64,000 nucleotides of DNA from Bradyrhizobium manausense. Its GTDB lineage: Bacteria > Pseudomonadota > Alphaproteobacteria > Rhizobiales > Xanthobacteraceae. The notes under the pieces were generated by a model. The model saw only the letters and a program-made list of their open reading frames with translations, did no database searches and was not told the DNA's origin. Shown in pieces: positions 16,225-24,395 of this stretch; positions within the stretch are counted from its first letter, which is position 1; every line of letters starts with the position of its first letter. A program made the translations under genes and the position numbers. The stretch is from positions 558,001-622,000 of the forward strand of contig NZ_JAFCJI010000002.1 of assembly GCF_018131105.1 (NCBI RefSeq). The letters run 5' to 3'.

Positions 16225-17301
16225 ATGAAGATCTCAGGCACAGTGCTTGCTGTCGCGTTGCTGTCCATCGCGATGCCGACAGTCTCGACATCAGTGATGG
16301 CGGCCGATTATCCGGCGCCGAAGCAAGGTGACTGGGTCGCGAAGGACTTCAAATTCCACTCCGGCGAGACAATGCCGGAGCTGCGGCTGCACTACACCAC
16401 CGTCGGAGAGCCCAGCGGCCAGCCGGTGCTGGTGCTGCACGGCACCGGCGGCTCGGGCGCGAGCATGCTGTCGGCGGCCTTCGCCGGCGAGATGTTCGGC
16501 GCCGGACAGCCACTCGATGCGTCCAAATATTACATCATCATTCCCGACGCGATTGGCCACGGTAAATCGTCAAAGCCGTCTGACGGCATGAAAACCAGCT
16601 TCCCGAAATACAATTACGACGACATGGTCGAGGCGCAGCACCGCCTCGTCACCGAGGGCCTCGGCGTCAAACATCTGCGGCTCGTGATCGGCAACTCCAT
16701 GGGCGGCATGCAGACCTGGATGTGGGGTGAGAAGTATCCCAAGGACATGGACGCGCTGGTGCCGATGGCGTCGCAGCCGACTGCGATGGCATCGCGTAAC
16801 TGGATGCTGCGGCGGATCATGCTGGACACCATCCGCAGCGACCCCGACTACAATGGCGGCAACTACACCAGCCAGCCGCGCATGATGAAATATGCCATCA
16901 CCGCCTACGGCATCGCCAGCAGCGGCGGCACGCTGGCCTATCAGCAACAGGCCCCGACCGCAGCGAAGGTCGACAAGATCGTGGACGATCGGCTGGCGAC
17001 GCCGATCACGGCCGATGCCAACGACTTTGTCTACCAGTGGGGCTCCTCGCACGACTACGATGCCGCCGAGAAGCTGGAGGCAATCGAGGCAACGCTACTG
17101 TTGATCAACTCCGCCGACGACGAGCGCAACCCGCCCGAGACCGGTGTCACGGACGCCGCGATGAAGCGGGTCAAGAACGGCAAGCTCTATCTCATCCCTG
17201 CAAGCACCGAGACACGCGGTCACGGCACCACCGGCAACGCGAAATTCTACAGCGAGCAGGTCCGGCAATTGCTGCAAACGGCACCGCAGCGCACGATGTA
17301 G
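16225..17301 (+). CDS. Exported alpha/beta hydrolase, homoserine-acetyltransferase-like
   Basis: A 358-residue protein with a signal peptide (MKISGTVLAVALLSIAMPTV, cleavage near VMA|ADY). The hydrolase core has VLVLHGTGGSG as oxyanion strand, GNSMGG with the nucleophilic Ser, an acid in NSADDERNPP, and His in TRGHGTTG. The layout HYTTVGEPSG... and IIPDAIGHGKSSKPSDG follows the MetX-like subgroup of alpha/beta hydrolases, but export makes methionine synthesis unlikely; a secreted esterase or acyltransferase is more plausible. Followed by a DoxX gene after 55 bases. Confidence 0.85.
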   Translation: MKISGTVLAVALLSIAMPTVSTSVMAADYPAPKQGDWVAKDFKFHSGETMPELRLHYTTVGEPSGQPVLVLHGTGGSGASMLSAAFAGEMFGAGQPLDASKYYIIIPDAIGHGKSSKPSDGMKTSFPKYNYDDMVEAQHRLVTEGLGVKHLRLVIGNSMGGMQTWMWGEKYPKDMDALVPMASQPTAMASRNWMLRRIMLDTIRSDPDYNGGNYTSQPRMMKYAITAYGIASSGGTLAYQQQAPTAAKVDKIVDDRLATPITADANDFVYQWGSSHDYDAAEKLEAIEATLLLINSADDERNPPETGVTDAAMKRVKNGKLYLIPASTETRGHGTTGNAKFYSEQVRQLLQTAPQRTM

Positions 17302-17356
17302 GACGAGCAGGAGCACACGCGCTGGCGCCCCCGCGCCACGCGTGATAGCTCAGCTG

Positions 17357-17794
17357 ATGGATCCTCCTCCGCACGACCGAACACGCGCCGTGATGCGCTT
17401 TGTGCTGGCGGCGTTTTACCTCGCAGCCGGCATTGCGCACCTGCAGGTCCCGGACAAGTTGCTCGCGATCACACCGTCCTGGGTTCCGTTTGCCGCGCAG
17501 GTCATCCTGGTCACCGGCGTCTGCGAAATCGCAGGCGCGATCGCGTTGGTGACGCGGCCGTTGCGCTGGTGGGCAGGCGTCGCACTGGCTTTCTACGCGC
17601 TCTGCGTCTGGCCGGCGAACATCAAGCACGCCATCGAGGGCATCGACCTTCCGCCGATTCCCAACAGCTGGCTCTATCACGGGCCGCGGTTGGCACTTCA
17701 GCCGGTGATCATCTGGTGGGCGCTGTACTGCTCCGGCGTGATCGACTGGCCGTGGCGGCGTCACAAAGGGGATAGCAGTCAGGCCGGGGAGTGA
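17357..17794 (+). CDS. DoxX-like integral membrane protein
   Basis: A 145-residue membrane protein from ATG 17357 (GTG 17342 is an alternative). Four hydrophobic segments are visible: VMRFVLAAFYLAAGIAHL, VPFAAQVILVTGVCEIAGAI, WWAGVALAFYALCVW and ALQPVIIWWALYC. The G-I-A-H-L and E-I-A-G-A-I-A-L motifs are typical of the DoxX family, whose members are poorly characterised and sometimes linked to thiol redox systems. Closely followed by the PPOX flavoprotein gene (31 bases), probably co-transcribed. Confidence 0.8.
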   Translation: MDPPPHDRTRAVMRFVLAAFYLAAGIAHLQVPDKLLAITPSWVPFAAQVILVTGVCEIAGAIALVTRPLRWWAGVALAFYALCVWPANIKHAIEGIDLPPIPNSWLYHGPRLALQPVIIWWALYCSGVIDWPWRRHKGDSSQAGE

Positions 17795-17825
17795 TATCCT
17801 CAAAGCCTCAATCAGGGAGACCTTC

Positions 17826-18428
17826 GTGACCGACCTTTGCGCCGAAGACCTCGCCACCATCTATGCGAAGCCGACCCCGCGCGTGATCGCGAAAGCGCGT
17901 CCGGCGATCGACGTGCATGCAAAGAAATTCATCGAGATGTCGCCGTTCTGCGTGCTTGCGACATCAGGCACCGATGGCAGCGTCGATGCCTCGCCGCGCG
18001 GCGGCAGCGTCGGGTTCGTCCACGTTGCCGGCCCTAACCAGTTGCTGATGCCGGATCGCTCCGGCAACAATCGGATCGACAGCTTTCGCAACGTGGTCGA
18101 AGGCTCGGGCTTCGTGCATCTGTTGTTCTTTGTGCCCGGGATCGACGAGACACTCCGGGTCGGCGGGCGCGGCACGCTGTCAGCCGATCCGGATCTGCTC
18201 GCGTCGATGGTGGAGTTCGGCAAGCCGCCGCGCGCGGTCCTGAACATCGCCGTCAGCGAAATCTATTTCCACTGCGGCAAGGCGCTGATGCGCTCAAAGC
18301 TGTGGTCGCCGGAGAAGGTGCAGCGCTCGGTGATGCCGAGTGTCGCCCAGGTGATCCATGACCAGACCGGCCTCGGTGAGCCCGAGAGCCAGGAGATCGT
18401 GGAAGAGCGCTACAAGACGCAGCTGTGA
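17826..18428 (+). CDS. PPOX-class flavoprotein, MSMEG_1061-type
   Basis: A 200-residue protein from GTG 17826 with a GGGAGA ribosome binding site. The split-barrel flavin fold is recognised from FCVLATSGTDGSVDASPRGG, LLMPDRSGNNRIDSFRN, and the late ISEIYFHCGKALMRSKLW block common to pyridoxamine-phosphate-oxidase-like FMN proteins. It probably binds FMN and reduces an unknown substrate. Its end lies 18 bases before a hairpin that separates it from convergent bfr. Confidence 0.87.
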   Translation: MTDLCAEDLATIYAKPTPRVIAKARPAIDVHAKKFIEMSPFCVLATSGTDGSVDASPRGGSVGFVHVAGPNQLLMPDRSGNNRIDSFRNVVEGSGFVHLLFFVPGIDETLRVGGRGTLSADPDLLASMVEFGKPPRAVLNIAVSEIYFHCGKALMRSKLWSPEKVQRSVMPSVAQVIHDQTGLGEPESQEIVEERYKTQL

Positions 18429-18445
18429 CAGTTGCCCGCAAAAAA

Positions 18446-18475
18446 ATGTCGTCCCGGCTTTCGCCAGGACGACAT
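18446..18475. terminator. Bidirectional hairpin between the PPOX gene and bfr
   Basis: ATGTCGTCCCGGC and its complement GCCAGGACGACAT form a near-perfect stem between convergent genes. It is the short core of repeat family B. A run of A lies on its left (18439-18446), which is a T-run for minus-strand transcripts. Confidence 0.65.
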
Positions 18476-18499
18476 GGAATACGCGGCTGACGCTGGAGC

Positions 18500-18988
18500 T
18501 TAGTGCCCCTCGCCCTCGAGCCCGCCGACGTGCTTCTGGGTGTAGAGTTCGAGGCCGATGCGGCCGATCAGATCGAGTTGGGTTTCGAGGAAATCGATGT
18601 GGTGCTCCTCGTCGCTCATCAGCTTCTCGAACAGGTCGCGGGTGACGTAGTCCTTGACGCCATGGCAGTAGGTCGCAGCTTCCTGGTAGAGCGCGCGTGC
18701 GCTCATTTCAGCCGCGAGATCGCACTCGATGATCTCCTTGACGTTCTGACCAATGCGCAGGGGATCGAGCACCTGCATGTTCGGAAAGCCGTCGAGGAAG
18801 AGGATGCGCGCGGTGAGCTTGTCGGCGTGCTCCATCTCTTCGATCGACTCCTTGCGCCAGACCTTGGCCATGTCCAGCAGGCCCCAGTTGTCGAGGAAGC
18901 GGTAGTGCAGCCAGTACTGGTTGATTGCAGTCAGTTCGTGACGCAGTGACTTGTTGAGATAGTCGATGACTTTTGCGTCGCCCTGCAT
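18500..18988 (-). CDS. bfr: Bacterioferritin
   Basis: A 162-residue haem-binding ferritin that stores iron in a 24-subunit shell. All the dinuclear-centre ligands are present at canonical positions: Glu18, Glu51, His54, Glu94, Glu127 and His130, with Met52 as haem ligand. ATG 18988 has GGAG upstream. It follows bfd on the same strand with an Irr-type box in the gap, so it is probably expressed in iron-replete cells. Confidence 0.96.
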   Translation of the reverse strand: MQGDAKVIDYLNKSLRHELTAINQYWLHYRFLDNWGLLDMAKVWRKESIEEMEHADKLTARILFLDGFPNMQVLDPLRIGQNVKEIIECDLAAEMSARALYQEAATYCHGVKDYVTRDLFEKLMSDEEHHIDFLETQLDLIGRIGLELYTQKHVGGLEGEGH

Positions 18989-19030
18989 GGTTCACTCCAG
19001 CTCTTGCAGTCCAAATCGGCCCTATCCGAC

Positions 19031-19047
19031 TTTAGAATGCTTCTAAA
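19031..19047. promoter_or_regulatory. Iron control element (Irr box) upstream of bfr
   Basis: TTTAGAATGCTTCTAAA is a perfect palindrome with a three-base centre, matching the iron control element bound by the haem-responsive regulator Irr in Rhizobiales. It lies 43 bases before the bfr start codon. Confidence 0.75.
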
Positions 19048-19120
19048 TCAGATTAAACACGAGGGCAACCGGCTACGGGGACGCAGCCAGAGGAAAAGCT
19101 CGATCGTGTTGTGGAAGTTC

Positions 19121-19393
19121 TCAGCAGGCTGCGAGAGCGAACTGGGCGGGTTCGGCGATCTCATCATTCGCAGCCACCGCGTGGCTGTGCGGACAACCGG
19201 TGCAGCAGGACTGCGCACAGGGGCCAAGCGCCTCGTCGATGATGGTCTTGATCGTCCGCGCGCAGCGGCCGCATTCAGCGCTACAGCCGAGGCATCCATA
19301 GACCTGCTTGGCATGACGCACGGCATCGTCGGACTCGGCGACGGCGGCGCGGATGTCGTCATCGCTCAGCACGTTACAGGAACAAACGATCAT
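19121..19393 (-). CDS. bfd: Bacterioferritin-associated ferredoxin
   Basis: A 90-residue [2Fe-2S] protein that delivers electrons to bacterioferritin for iron release. The N-terminal MIVCSCNVLSDDDI and the later GCLGCSAECGRC give Cys4, Cys6, Cys34, Cys37, Cys41 and Cys44; the BFD-type cluster uses a C-x-C plus C-x2-C set. An extra C-terminal tail, CAQSCCTGCPHSH, adds four more cysteines not needed by the core domain. It lies upstream of bfr on the same strand. Confidence 0.9.
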   Translation of the reverse strand: MIVCSCNVLSDDDIRAAVAESDDAVRHAKQVYGCLGCSAECGRCARTIKTIIDEALGPCAQSCCTGCPHSHAVAANDEIAEPAQFALAAC

Positions 19394-19558
19394 GGAAGCG
19401 GTAGGCCCTTCGGTGATGCTTCATCATCGATATTTAAGGGGCCGTCCGGATGCAAAGGGAAAAACCGGTATTTCAAGCTATTCCAAACTGGCTCGGATAC
19501 TGCCTGGAACGGCTCTAAACAGGGAGTTGGGCTGCATCGAGATGATACCGAAGTGGGC

Positions 19559-19858
19559 TCAATCGCCGCTCCCGCTTCCGCCGCTATCGCCTCCGCCACC
19601 GCAGTCTCCGCCGCTGCTGCCACTATCACTAGCGGAGCAGCTGCCGCTGTCGGTCGAGTTTCCTGAACTGTCGCTGGAAAACCAGCTTCCGAGCGAAAAG
19701 CCGTCATTCGTCGTATCCGAATAGCCGTCGCTGCTTCCGCCGTTGCCGCCTGCCCTCGCGCGCGGGCGCGGCGCGCGGTTCTGAAAGTGGGTCATCAGGG
19801 CATAGCCAACCACGCCGACGGCGCCCAAGGCGATCAGGGCATTGGTCAGGACGTTCAT
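19559..19858 (-). CDS. Small membrane-anchored Ser/Gly-rich protein
   Basis: A 99-residue protein from ATG 19858 with GGGAGA upstream. One N-terminal membrane segment (LTNALIALGAVGVVGYALM) is followed by a basic patch (RAPRPRARA) and a low-complexity tail of Ser, Gly and Asp (SSDSSGNSTDSGSCSASDSG and onward). The tail probably is disordered; the side of the membrane cannot be told. Function unknown. The tail's simple sequence is prone to length changes. Confidence 0.6.
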   Translation of the reverse strand: MNVLTNALIALGAVGVVGYALMTHFQNRAPRPRARAGGNGGSSDGYSDTTNDGFSLGSWFSSDSSGNSTDSGSCSASDSGSSGGDCGGGGDSGGSGSGD

Positions 19859-19993
19859 CGTCGTCTCCCAGGCTTGAAAACCGTGATTTCACCAATTGGT
19901 CGCGCTCGGCCAAGGCGCCGTTCATTGATCATTCAAGCGAAATATGGAACTTTGGCCGCAAAAGTTCCGCGCTTTCCTGTGAAGGGTCGTCCA

Positions 19994-20332
19994 ATGAAGA
20001 AGTCGCTTATGGCAGTCGCTGCCGTCGCCACCCTGGTTTTGGCCGTGGGAACGCCCGCCCACGCGCAGCGCGGTGTTGCGGCCGGCGTTGCAGCCGGAAT
20101 CATTGGGGGCGCTATCGTCGGCGGTGCGCTGGCCTCCCCGCAATATTACGGGCCCGGACCGGGCTATGCTTACGGCCCGGGTTACGGCCCCGGCTACTAT
20201 CCGCCTCGCTACTATGCGCCGGGTCCCGGCTACGTCGCCGACGACTATTACGGTGGCGGCTGTGTCTGGCAGAAGCAGCGCTTCTGGGACGGCTATGCCT
20301 GGCGTGTCCGCCGCGTCCGGGTCTGCGGCTGA
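19994..20332 (+). CDS. Small exported Gly/Tyr-rich protein, paralogue 1
   Basis: A 112-residue protein from ATG 19994 with signal peptide MKKSLMAVAAVATLVLAVGT (cleavage near AHA|QRG). A glycine-zipper-like hydrophobic stretch (GVAAGVAAGIIGGAIVGGAL) follows, then a Gly/Pro/Tyr-rich middle (PGPGYAYGPGYGPGYYPP) and a C-terminal motif CVWQKQRFWDGYAWRVRRVR with a final Cys. The zipper suggests association with a membrane; the two cysteines may form a disulphide. The gene at 20572 shares the whole plan. Function unknown. Confidence 0.72.
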   Translation: MKKSLMAVAAVATLVLAVGTPAHAQRGVAAGVAAGIIGGAIVGGALASPQYYGPGPGYAYGPGYGPGYYPPRYYAPGPGYVADDYYGGGCVWQKQRFWDGYAWRVRRVRVCG

Positions 20333-20571
20333 GGCGCGTTAAGCCGCTTCGGTTGGACCGATTCCATTGGGCCGGTTCACTACGGATCCGCCGTTCATCT
20401 TCGGGCCCGAAAAAGACCGCTTTTTCTCGTCACAGCTCCGTGCGCGTTTACCGTGGATTGACCATTTGCGCGCTTCCTAGCTGCAAGGCCAATTCCATCA
20501 GAGTCTGCGTGAACCTTTGAACCCCGGGCGCTCCTAACAAGGGACGTCCTTCTCCCAGGAGAGCCAAGAGC

Positions 20572-20856
20572 ATGAAGAAGACCATTGTTGCCGCCCTCAC
20601 GGTTGCGACGATCGCCGGTTCGCTGGTGACCGCCACGCCGTCCGCCCAGGCCCATGACGGTGTCGGCGTCGGCATTGCCGCCGGCCTGCTCGGCGGCGCG
20701 ATCATCGGCGGCGCCATCGCGTCGAGCCGTCCCGCTTACGGTGGACCGGTGTACGTGGCCGAGCCCGGCCCGCCGCCCCCGCCCTGCTACTGGCAGCGCC
20801 AGCGCTATTGGGACGGCTACGGCTGGACCGTTCGCCCGGTTCGCGTTTGCTACTGA
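20572..20856 (+). CDS. Small exported Gly-zipper protein, paralogue 2
   Basis: A 94-residue protein from ATG 20572 with an AGGAGA ribosome binding site. Signal peptide MKKTIVAALTVATIAGSLVT, then GVGVGIAAGLLGGAIIGGAI, a short Pro-rich linker and the C-terminal motif CYWQRQRYWDGYGWTVRPVR plus a last Cys-Tyr. It is a tandem paralogue of the gene at 19994, sharing the CxWQ-QR-WDGY-W-VR-VRVC motif but with a much shorter linker. A terminator follows. Confidence 0.72.
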   Translation: MKKTIVAALTVATIAGSLVTATPSAQAHDGVGVGIAAGLLGGAIIGGAIASSRPAYGGPVYVAEPGPPPPPCYWQRQRYWDGYGWTVRPVRVCY

Positions 20857-20892
20857 GCTGATCTCACGGCGCTGATGAGGCGCTGCGATCGA

Positions 20893-20926
20893 AGCCCGGC
20901 CGAGATCATCGGCCGGGCTTTTTTCT
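20893..20926 (+). terminator. Terminator after the Gly-zipper gene
   Basis: AGCCCGGCCGA and TCGGCCGGGCT form a stem around GATCA, followed by six T residues; it also separates the convergent mltB-like gene. Confidence 0.9.
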
Positions 20927-20938
20927 TTTGAAGAGCCG

Positions 20939-22165
20939 CTAGCGCGCCGCCTGAATGGCGCGAAGCACCGCTTCGCTCGGCCAGCAATCGACCTTGAGCC
21001 CAGCGGACTTCTGATAGGCGCCAAGCGCCGCGCGTGTCTGCATGCCGGCCTTGCCGTCAATCTTGTCCTTGTACAGCCCGACGCGTGTCAGCCCGCGCTG
21101 CATTGCCTCGACATCCTTCGTACGCAGCTGCTTCGAGGCCGACCATGGCGTCGCGAACGGCTGCGGGCTCGTCATGCGATCGCTGAGATGGCCGACAAAC
21201 AACACGTAGAGGTCGGAGAAATTATACTCCTTGATGACGAAGTAGTTCTTCGTGGTCAGGAACGCCGGACCATAGATGCCCTCCGGCTGCAGCAGCGAAG
21301 CTGGCTGCGCCTGCGCGGCGACGCTGAGTTTCTCGCCACGGACCGGCACAAAGCCCTCGCGCAGCCACTGACCGATCGGCTTGGTCACCTCGGGTACACC
21401 AGCCGTGCAATCGACCGTCGCCGGCGCCTTCACCTCGTAGGCCCAGCGCACGCCGCTCTGCCAACCCTTGTTGACGAGCTGCTGCGCGGCAGAGGCCAGT
21501 GCATCCGGCACCGAGTGCCAGATATCGATGCGTCCGTCGCCGTCGAAATCGACGCCATGCTTGTAATATTCGGATGGCAGGAATTGGGTGAGCCCGGTGG
21601 CGCCGGCCCAGGACGAGCGCATGTCCTTGCGCGTCACCACGCCCTCGCCGAGAATCTTCAGCGAGAGGATGAACTCGTTGCGATAGGTATCCTTGCGCCG
21701 GCCGACATAGGCCTGCGTTGCCAGTACGCGGACGAGATCGTAAGGCAGCGTATAGCGACCGTAATCGGTCTCGCGTCCCCAGATCGCGAGCATGACCGTA
21801 GCCGGCACGCCGGAGCTCTTCTCGATTTTCGTCAGCGCGGCGCTGTATTTTTGCAGCAGCCGCTGTCCCTCGCCCGCCAGATTGGCGATCGAGGCTTCCC
21901 TGACATAGTCAGCCGGCACCTGCACGAACTCGGCCTGCGACGGCGCGCCGGTTGCCGGGCGTCCGGGCAGGATCAGATCGGGCAGCTTGTAGTCAGGCTC
22001 CAGCCCGCGCGTCTGTTCGTCGAACGTCTTGCGCGAAACGCCGGCCTCTTGCGCCTCCGGCCAGAGGGAAGCGATGAACTGCGCGAAGGCGGCGTCGGCC
22101 GCACGGGCGGACGACCATCCGCAGGTGAGCACGATCACCGCCGCGATGAGCGCCCGCCGCATCAT
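20939..22165 (-). CDS. Lytic murein transglycosylase, MltB family, with peptidoglycan-binding domain
   Basis: A 408-residue exported enzyme (signal peptide MMRRALIAAVIVLTCGWSSA, cleavage near ARA|ADA). The catalytic domain shows AIWGRETDYGRY with the conserved Glu, and GLTQFLPSEYYKHGVDFDGDG, typical of the SLT_2/MltB fold that cleaves glycan strands to 1,6-anhydromuropeptides. The last 60 residues (VEAMQRGLTRVGLYKDKIDG...RAALGAYQKSAGL) form a PG_binding_1 domain. It starts seven bases after ettA, so the two form an operon. Confidence 0.93.
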   Translation of the reverse strand: MMRRALIAAVIVLTCGWSSARAADAAFAQFIASLWPEAQEAGVSRKTFDEQTRGLEPDYKLPDLILPGRPATGAPSQAEFVQVPADYVREASIANLAGEGQRLLQKYSAALTKIEKSSGVPATVMLAIWGRETDYGRYTLPYDLVRVLATQAYVGRRKDTYRNEFILSLKILGEGVVTRKDMRSSWAGATGLTQFLPSEYYKHGVDFDGDGRIDIWHSVPDALASAAQQLVNKGWQSGVRWAYEVKAPATVDCTAGVPEVTKPIGQWLREGFVPVRGEKLSVAAQAQPASLLQPEGIYGPAFLTTKNYFVIKEYNFSDLYVLFVGHLSDRMTSPQPFATPWSASKQLRTKDVEAMQRGLTRVGLYKDKIDGKAGMQTRAALGAYQKSAGLKVDCWPSEAVLRAIQAAR

Positions 22166-22172
22166 GCCGCGA

Positions 22173-23822
22173 TCACCGCGTCAGCTTCTTGTACTTCACG
22201 CGATGCGGAATGATGCTGTCCTGGCCGAGCCGACGCATCTTGTCCTTTTCGTAATCCTGGAAGTTGCCTTCGAACCATTCGACGTGGCTCTCGCCTTCGA
22301 ACGCCAGGATGTGGGTCGCGATGCGGTCGAGGAACCAGCGATCATGGCTGATGATGACGGCGCAGCCGGCGAAATCCTCCAGCGCCTCTTCGAGCGCACG
22401 CAGCGTGTCGACGTCGAGGTCGTTGGTCGGTTCGTCGAGCAGCAGGACGTTGGCGCCGGACTTCAGCATCTTCGCCAGATGCACGCGATTGCGTTCACCG
22501 CCCGAGAGTGCGCCGACCTTCTTCTGCTGGTCGGCGCCCTTGAAGTTGAACGACGAGCAATAGCCGCGCGAGTTGACTTCCTTCTTGCCGAGCAGGATCA
22601 GCTCGTTGCCGCCCGAGATTTCCTCCCACACGGTCTTTTTGCCGTCGAGCGCATCACGCGACTGGTCGACATAGCCGAGATGGACGGTCTCACCGACCGT
22701 GATCGTGCCTTTGTCCGGCGTCTCCTGCTCGGTGATCATCTTGAACAGCGTGGTCTTGCCGGCTCCGTTGGCGCCGATCACACCGACGATACCGCCGGGC
22801 GGCAGCTTGAAGGTGAGATCGTCGATCAAGAGGCGTTCGCCATAGCCTTTGCTGAGGGATTCGAAGTCGACCACGTTGGCGCCGAGACGCTCGGCGACGG
22901 GGATAATGATCTGCGCGGTCTGGGTCTGCTTCTCGCTCGCCTGCTTGAGCAGCTCCTCATAGCGCTGGTAGCGTGCCTTGGACTTGGCCTGGCGCGCCTT
23001 CGGCGAGGACGCGACCCATTCCTGCTCGCGCGCAATCGTCTTCTGATGTGCGGCGTCCTCGCGGCCTTCCTGCTCCAGCCGCTTCTGCTTCTGGATCAGC
23101 CAGGACGAGTAATTGCCCTCGTAGGGAATGCCCTTGCCGCGATCGAGTTCGAGGATCCAGCCGGTGACGTTGTCGAGGAAGTAGCGATCGTGGGTCACGA
23201 TCAGGATCGCGCCGGGATAGTTGCGCAAATGACCTTCCAGCCACGACACCGACTCGGCGTCGAGATGGTTGGTCGGTTCGTCGAGCAGCAAAAGCTCGGG
23301 CTGGTCGAGCAAAAGACGGCACAAAGCGACGCGGCGGCGTTCACCGCCGGAGAGCTTCGTGACGTCCGCATCGTCCGGCGGGCAACGCAGCGCATCCATG
23401 GCCTGGTCGACCTTGCTGTCGAGATCCCAGAGGCCCTGGGCCTCGATCTCGTCCTGAAGCTTGGTCATCTCGTCGGCGGTCTCGTCCGAATAATTGACGG
23501 CGAGTTCGTTGTAGCGATCGAGGATCGCCTTCTGCTTGGCGACGCCCTGCATGACGTTCTCGCGGACAGAAAGCGCCGGATCCAGGTGCGGCTCCTGCTC
23601 GAGATAACCGACGCGGGCTCCCTCGGCGACCCAGGCCTCGCCGGTATATTCCTTGTCGAGGCCCGCCATGATCCTGAGCAGCGTCGACTTGCCCGAGCCG
23701 TTGACGCCAAGAACGCCGATCTTGGCATCCGGGTAAAAGCTCAGGCGAATGTTGTCGAGCACCTTGCGGGTCGGGTAGCTCTTGGTCAGGCCTTCCATGA
23801 AGTAGACGAACTGGCGCGCCAT
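22173..23822 (-). CDS. ettA: Energy-dependent translational throttle protein EttA
   Basis: A 549-residue ABC-F protein from ATG 23822; an in-frame extension upstream to 23969 lacks support. It has two nucleotide-binding domains: Walker A GVNGSGKS (39-46) with LSGGERRRVALCR, and Walker A GANGAGKT with LSGGERNRVHLAK, each followed by LLLDEPTN. EttA binds the ribosomal E site and gates the first elongation step according to ATP/ADP. Length and the linker (ARYQRYEELLKQ, the P-site tRNA-interaction motif) fit the family. mltB follows in the same operon. Confidence 0.94.
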   Translation of the reverse strand: MARQFVYFMEGLTKSYPTRKVLDNIRLSFYPDAKIGVLGVNGSGKSTLLRIMAGLDKEYTGEAWVAEGARVGYLEQEPHLDPALSVRENVMQGVAKQKAILDRYNELAVNYSDETADEMTKLQDEIEAQGLWDLDSKVDQAMDALRCPPDDADVTKLSGGERRRVALCRLLLDQPELLLLDEPTNHLDAESVSWLEGHLRNYPGAILIVTHDRYFLDNVTGWILELDRGKGIPYEGNYSSWLIQKQKRLEQEGREDAAHQKTIAREQEWVASSPKARQAKSKARYQRYEELLKQASEKQTQTAQIIIPVAERLGANVVDFESLSKGYGERLLIDDLTFKLPPGGIVGVIGANGAGKTTLFKMITEQETPDKGTITVGETVHLGYVDQSRDALDGKKTVWEEISGGNELILLGKKEVNSRGYCSSFNFKGADQQKKVGALSGGERNRVHLAKMLKSGANVLLLDEPTNDLDVDTLRALEEALEDFAGCAVIISHDRWFLDRIATHILAFEGESHVEWFEGNFQDYEKDKMRRLGQDSIIPHRVKYKKLTR

Positions 23823-24054
23823 CGGTCCCGTGAAACCTTCAATTTGAGGAGTTTTGCTTGCCGCCGATGTAGCGATCCCGCCCCCAAAGGGCAATGTTTT
23901 CCCTCCGTTCACCACGGATGAATACCAGTCGGTCACCATCCGGACCCCGATCCGGACAATTGAAACCATCTTTTAATAAATCAGGCCAAAGCTCGCTTTC
24001 GCGCGGAAACAGCGCCACCCGCTCAGAATGAACGGGAGCACAGCGAGGCCCATT

Positions 24055-24270
24055 ATGGCTCTGATCGAGACCCATTCCCTTCCCGTTCCGGCGGGAGCCC
24101 GCCGCGCCTCCACGCTCGTCTCCGACGTCAAGGGTTTCTGGAGGCGCTTCTTCGCCACGGCCTTCAGCCCCTACCGGCCTGAGCTGCACTACATGCGCGG
24201 CCCGGGTCCTGCCTGGCGCGCCAAGCACGGCATGGATGCGCCGATCCGGCTGAAGCCCCGCAACCTCTGA
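24055..24270 (+). CDS. Short conserved protein of unknown function
   Basis: A 71-residue basic protein from ATG 24055 with GAGG upstream (ATG 24028 is an in-frame alternative). It contains STLVSDVKGFWRRFFATAFS and YRPELHYMRGPGPAWRAKHG, the latter rich in aromatic and basic residues. No membrane segment or signal is visible. It faces away from ettA. Family not recognised. Confidence 0.5.
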   Translation: MALIETHSLPVPAGARRASTLVSDVKGFWRRFFATAFSPYRPELHYMRGPGPAWRAKHGMDAPIRLKPRNL

Positions 24271-24395
24271 GCCGTTCTCCCCTATCGGATTTTTGAAGAC
24301 CCTGACTGCTTGCGCAGGAAGCTGATTGCGCGCAACCATGGCCTGGTTCCGACGATGGCGCCCCCCTTTGGCGCCTCACCTCTCGCCATGGATAG

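Noticed and set aside
22029..23921. A 630-codon plus-strand frame opposite ettA
   Set aside because: Antisense to a clear ABC-F gene; long only because of high GC.
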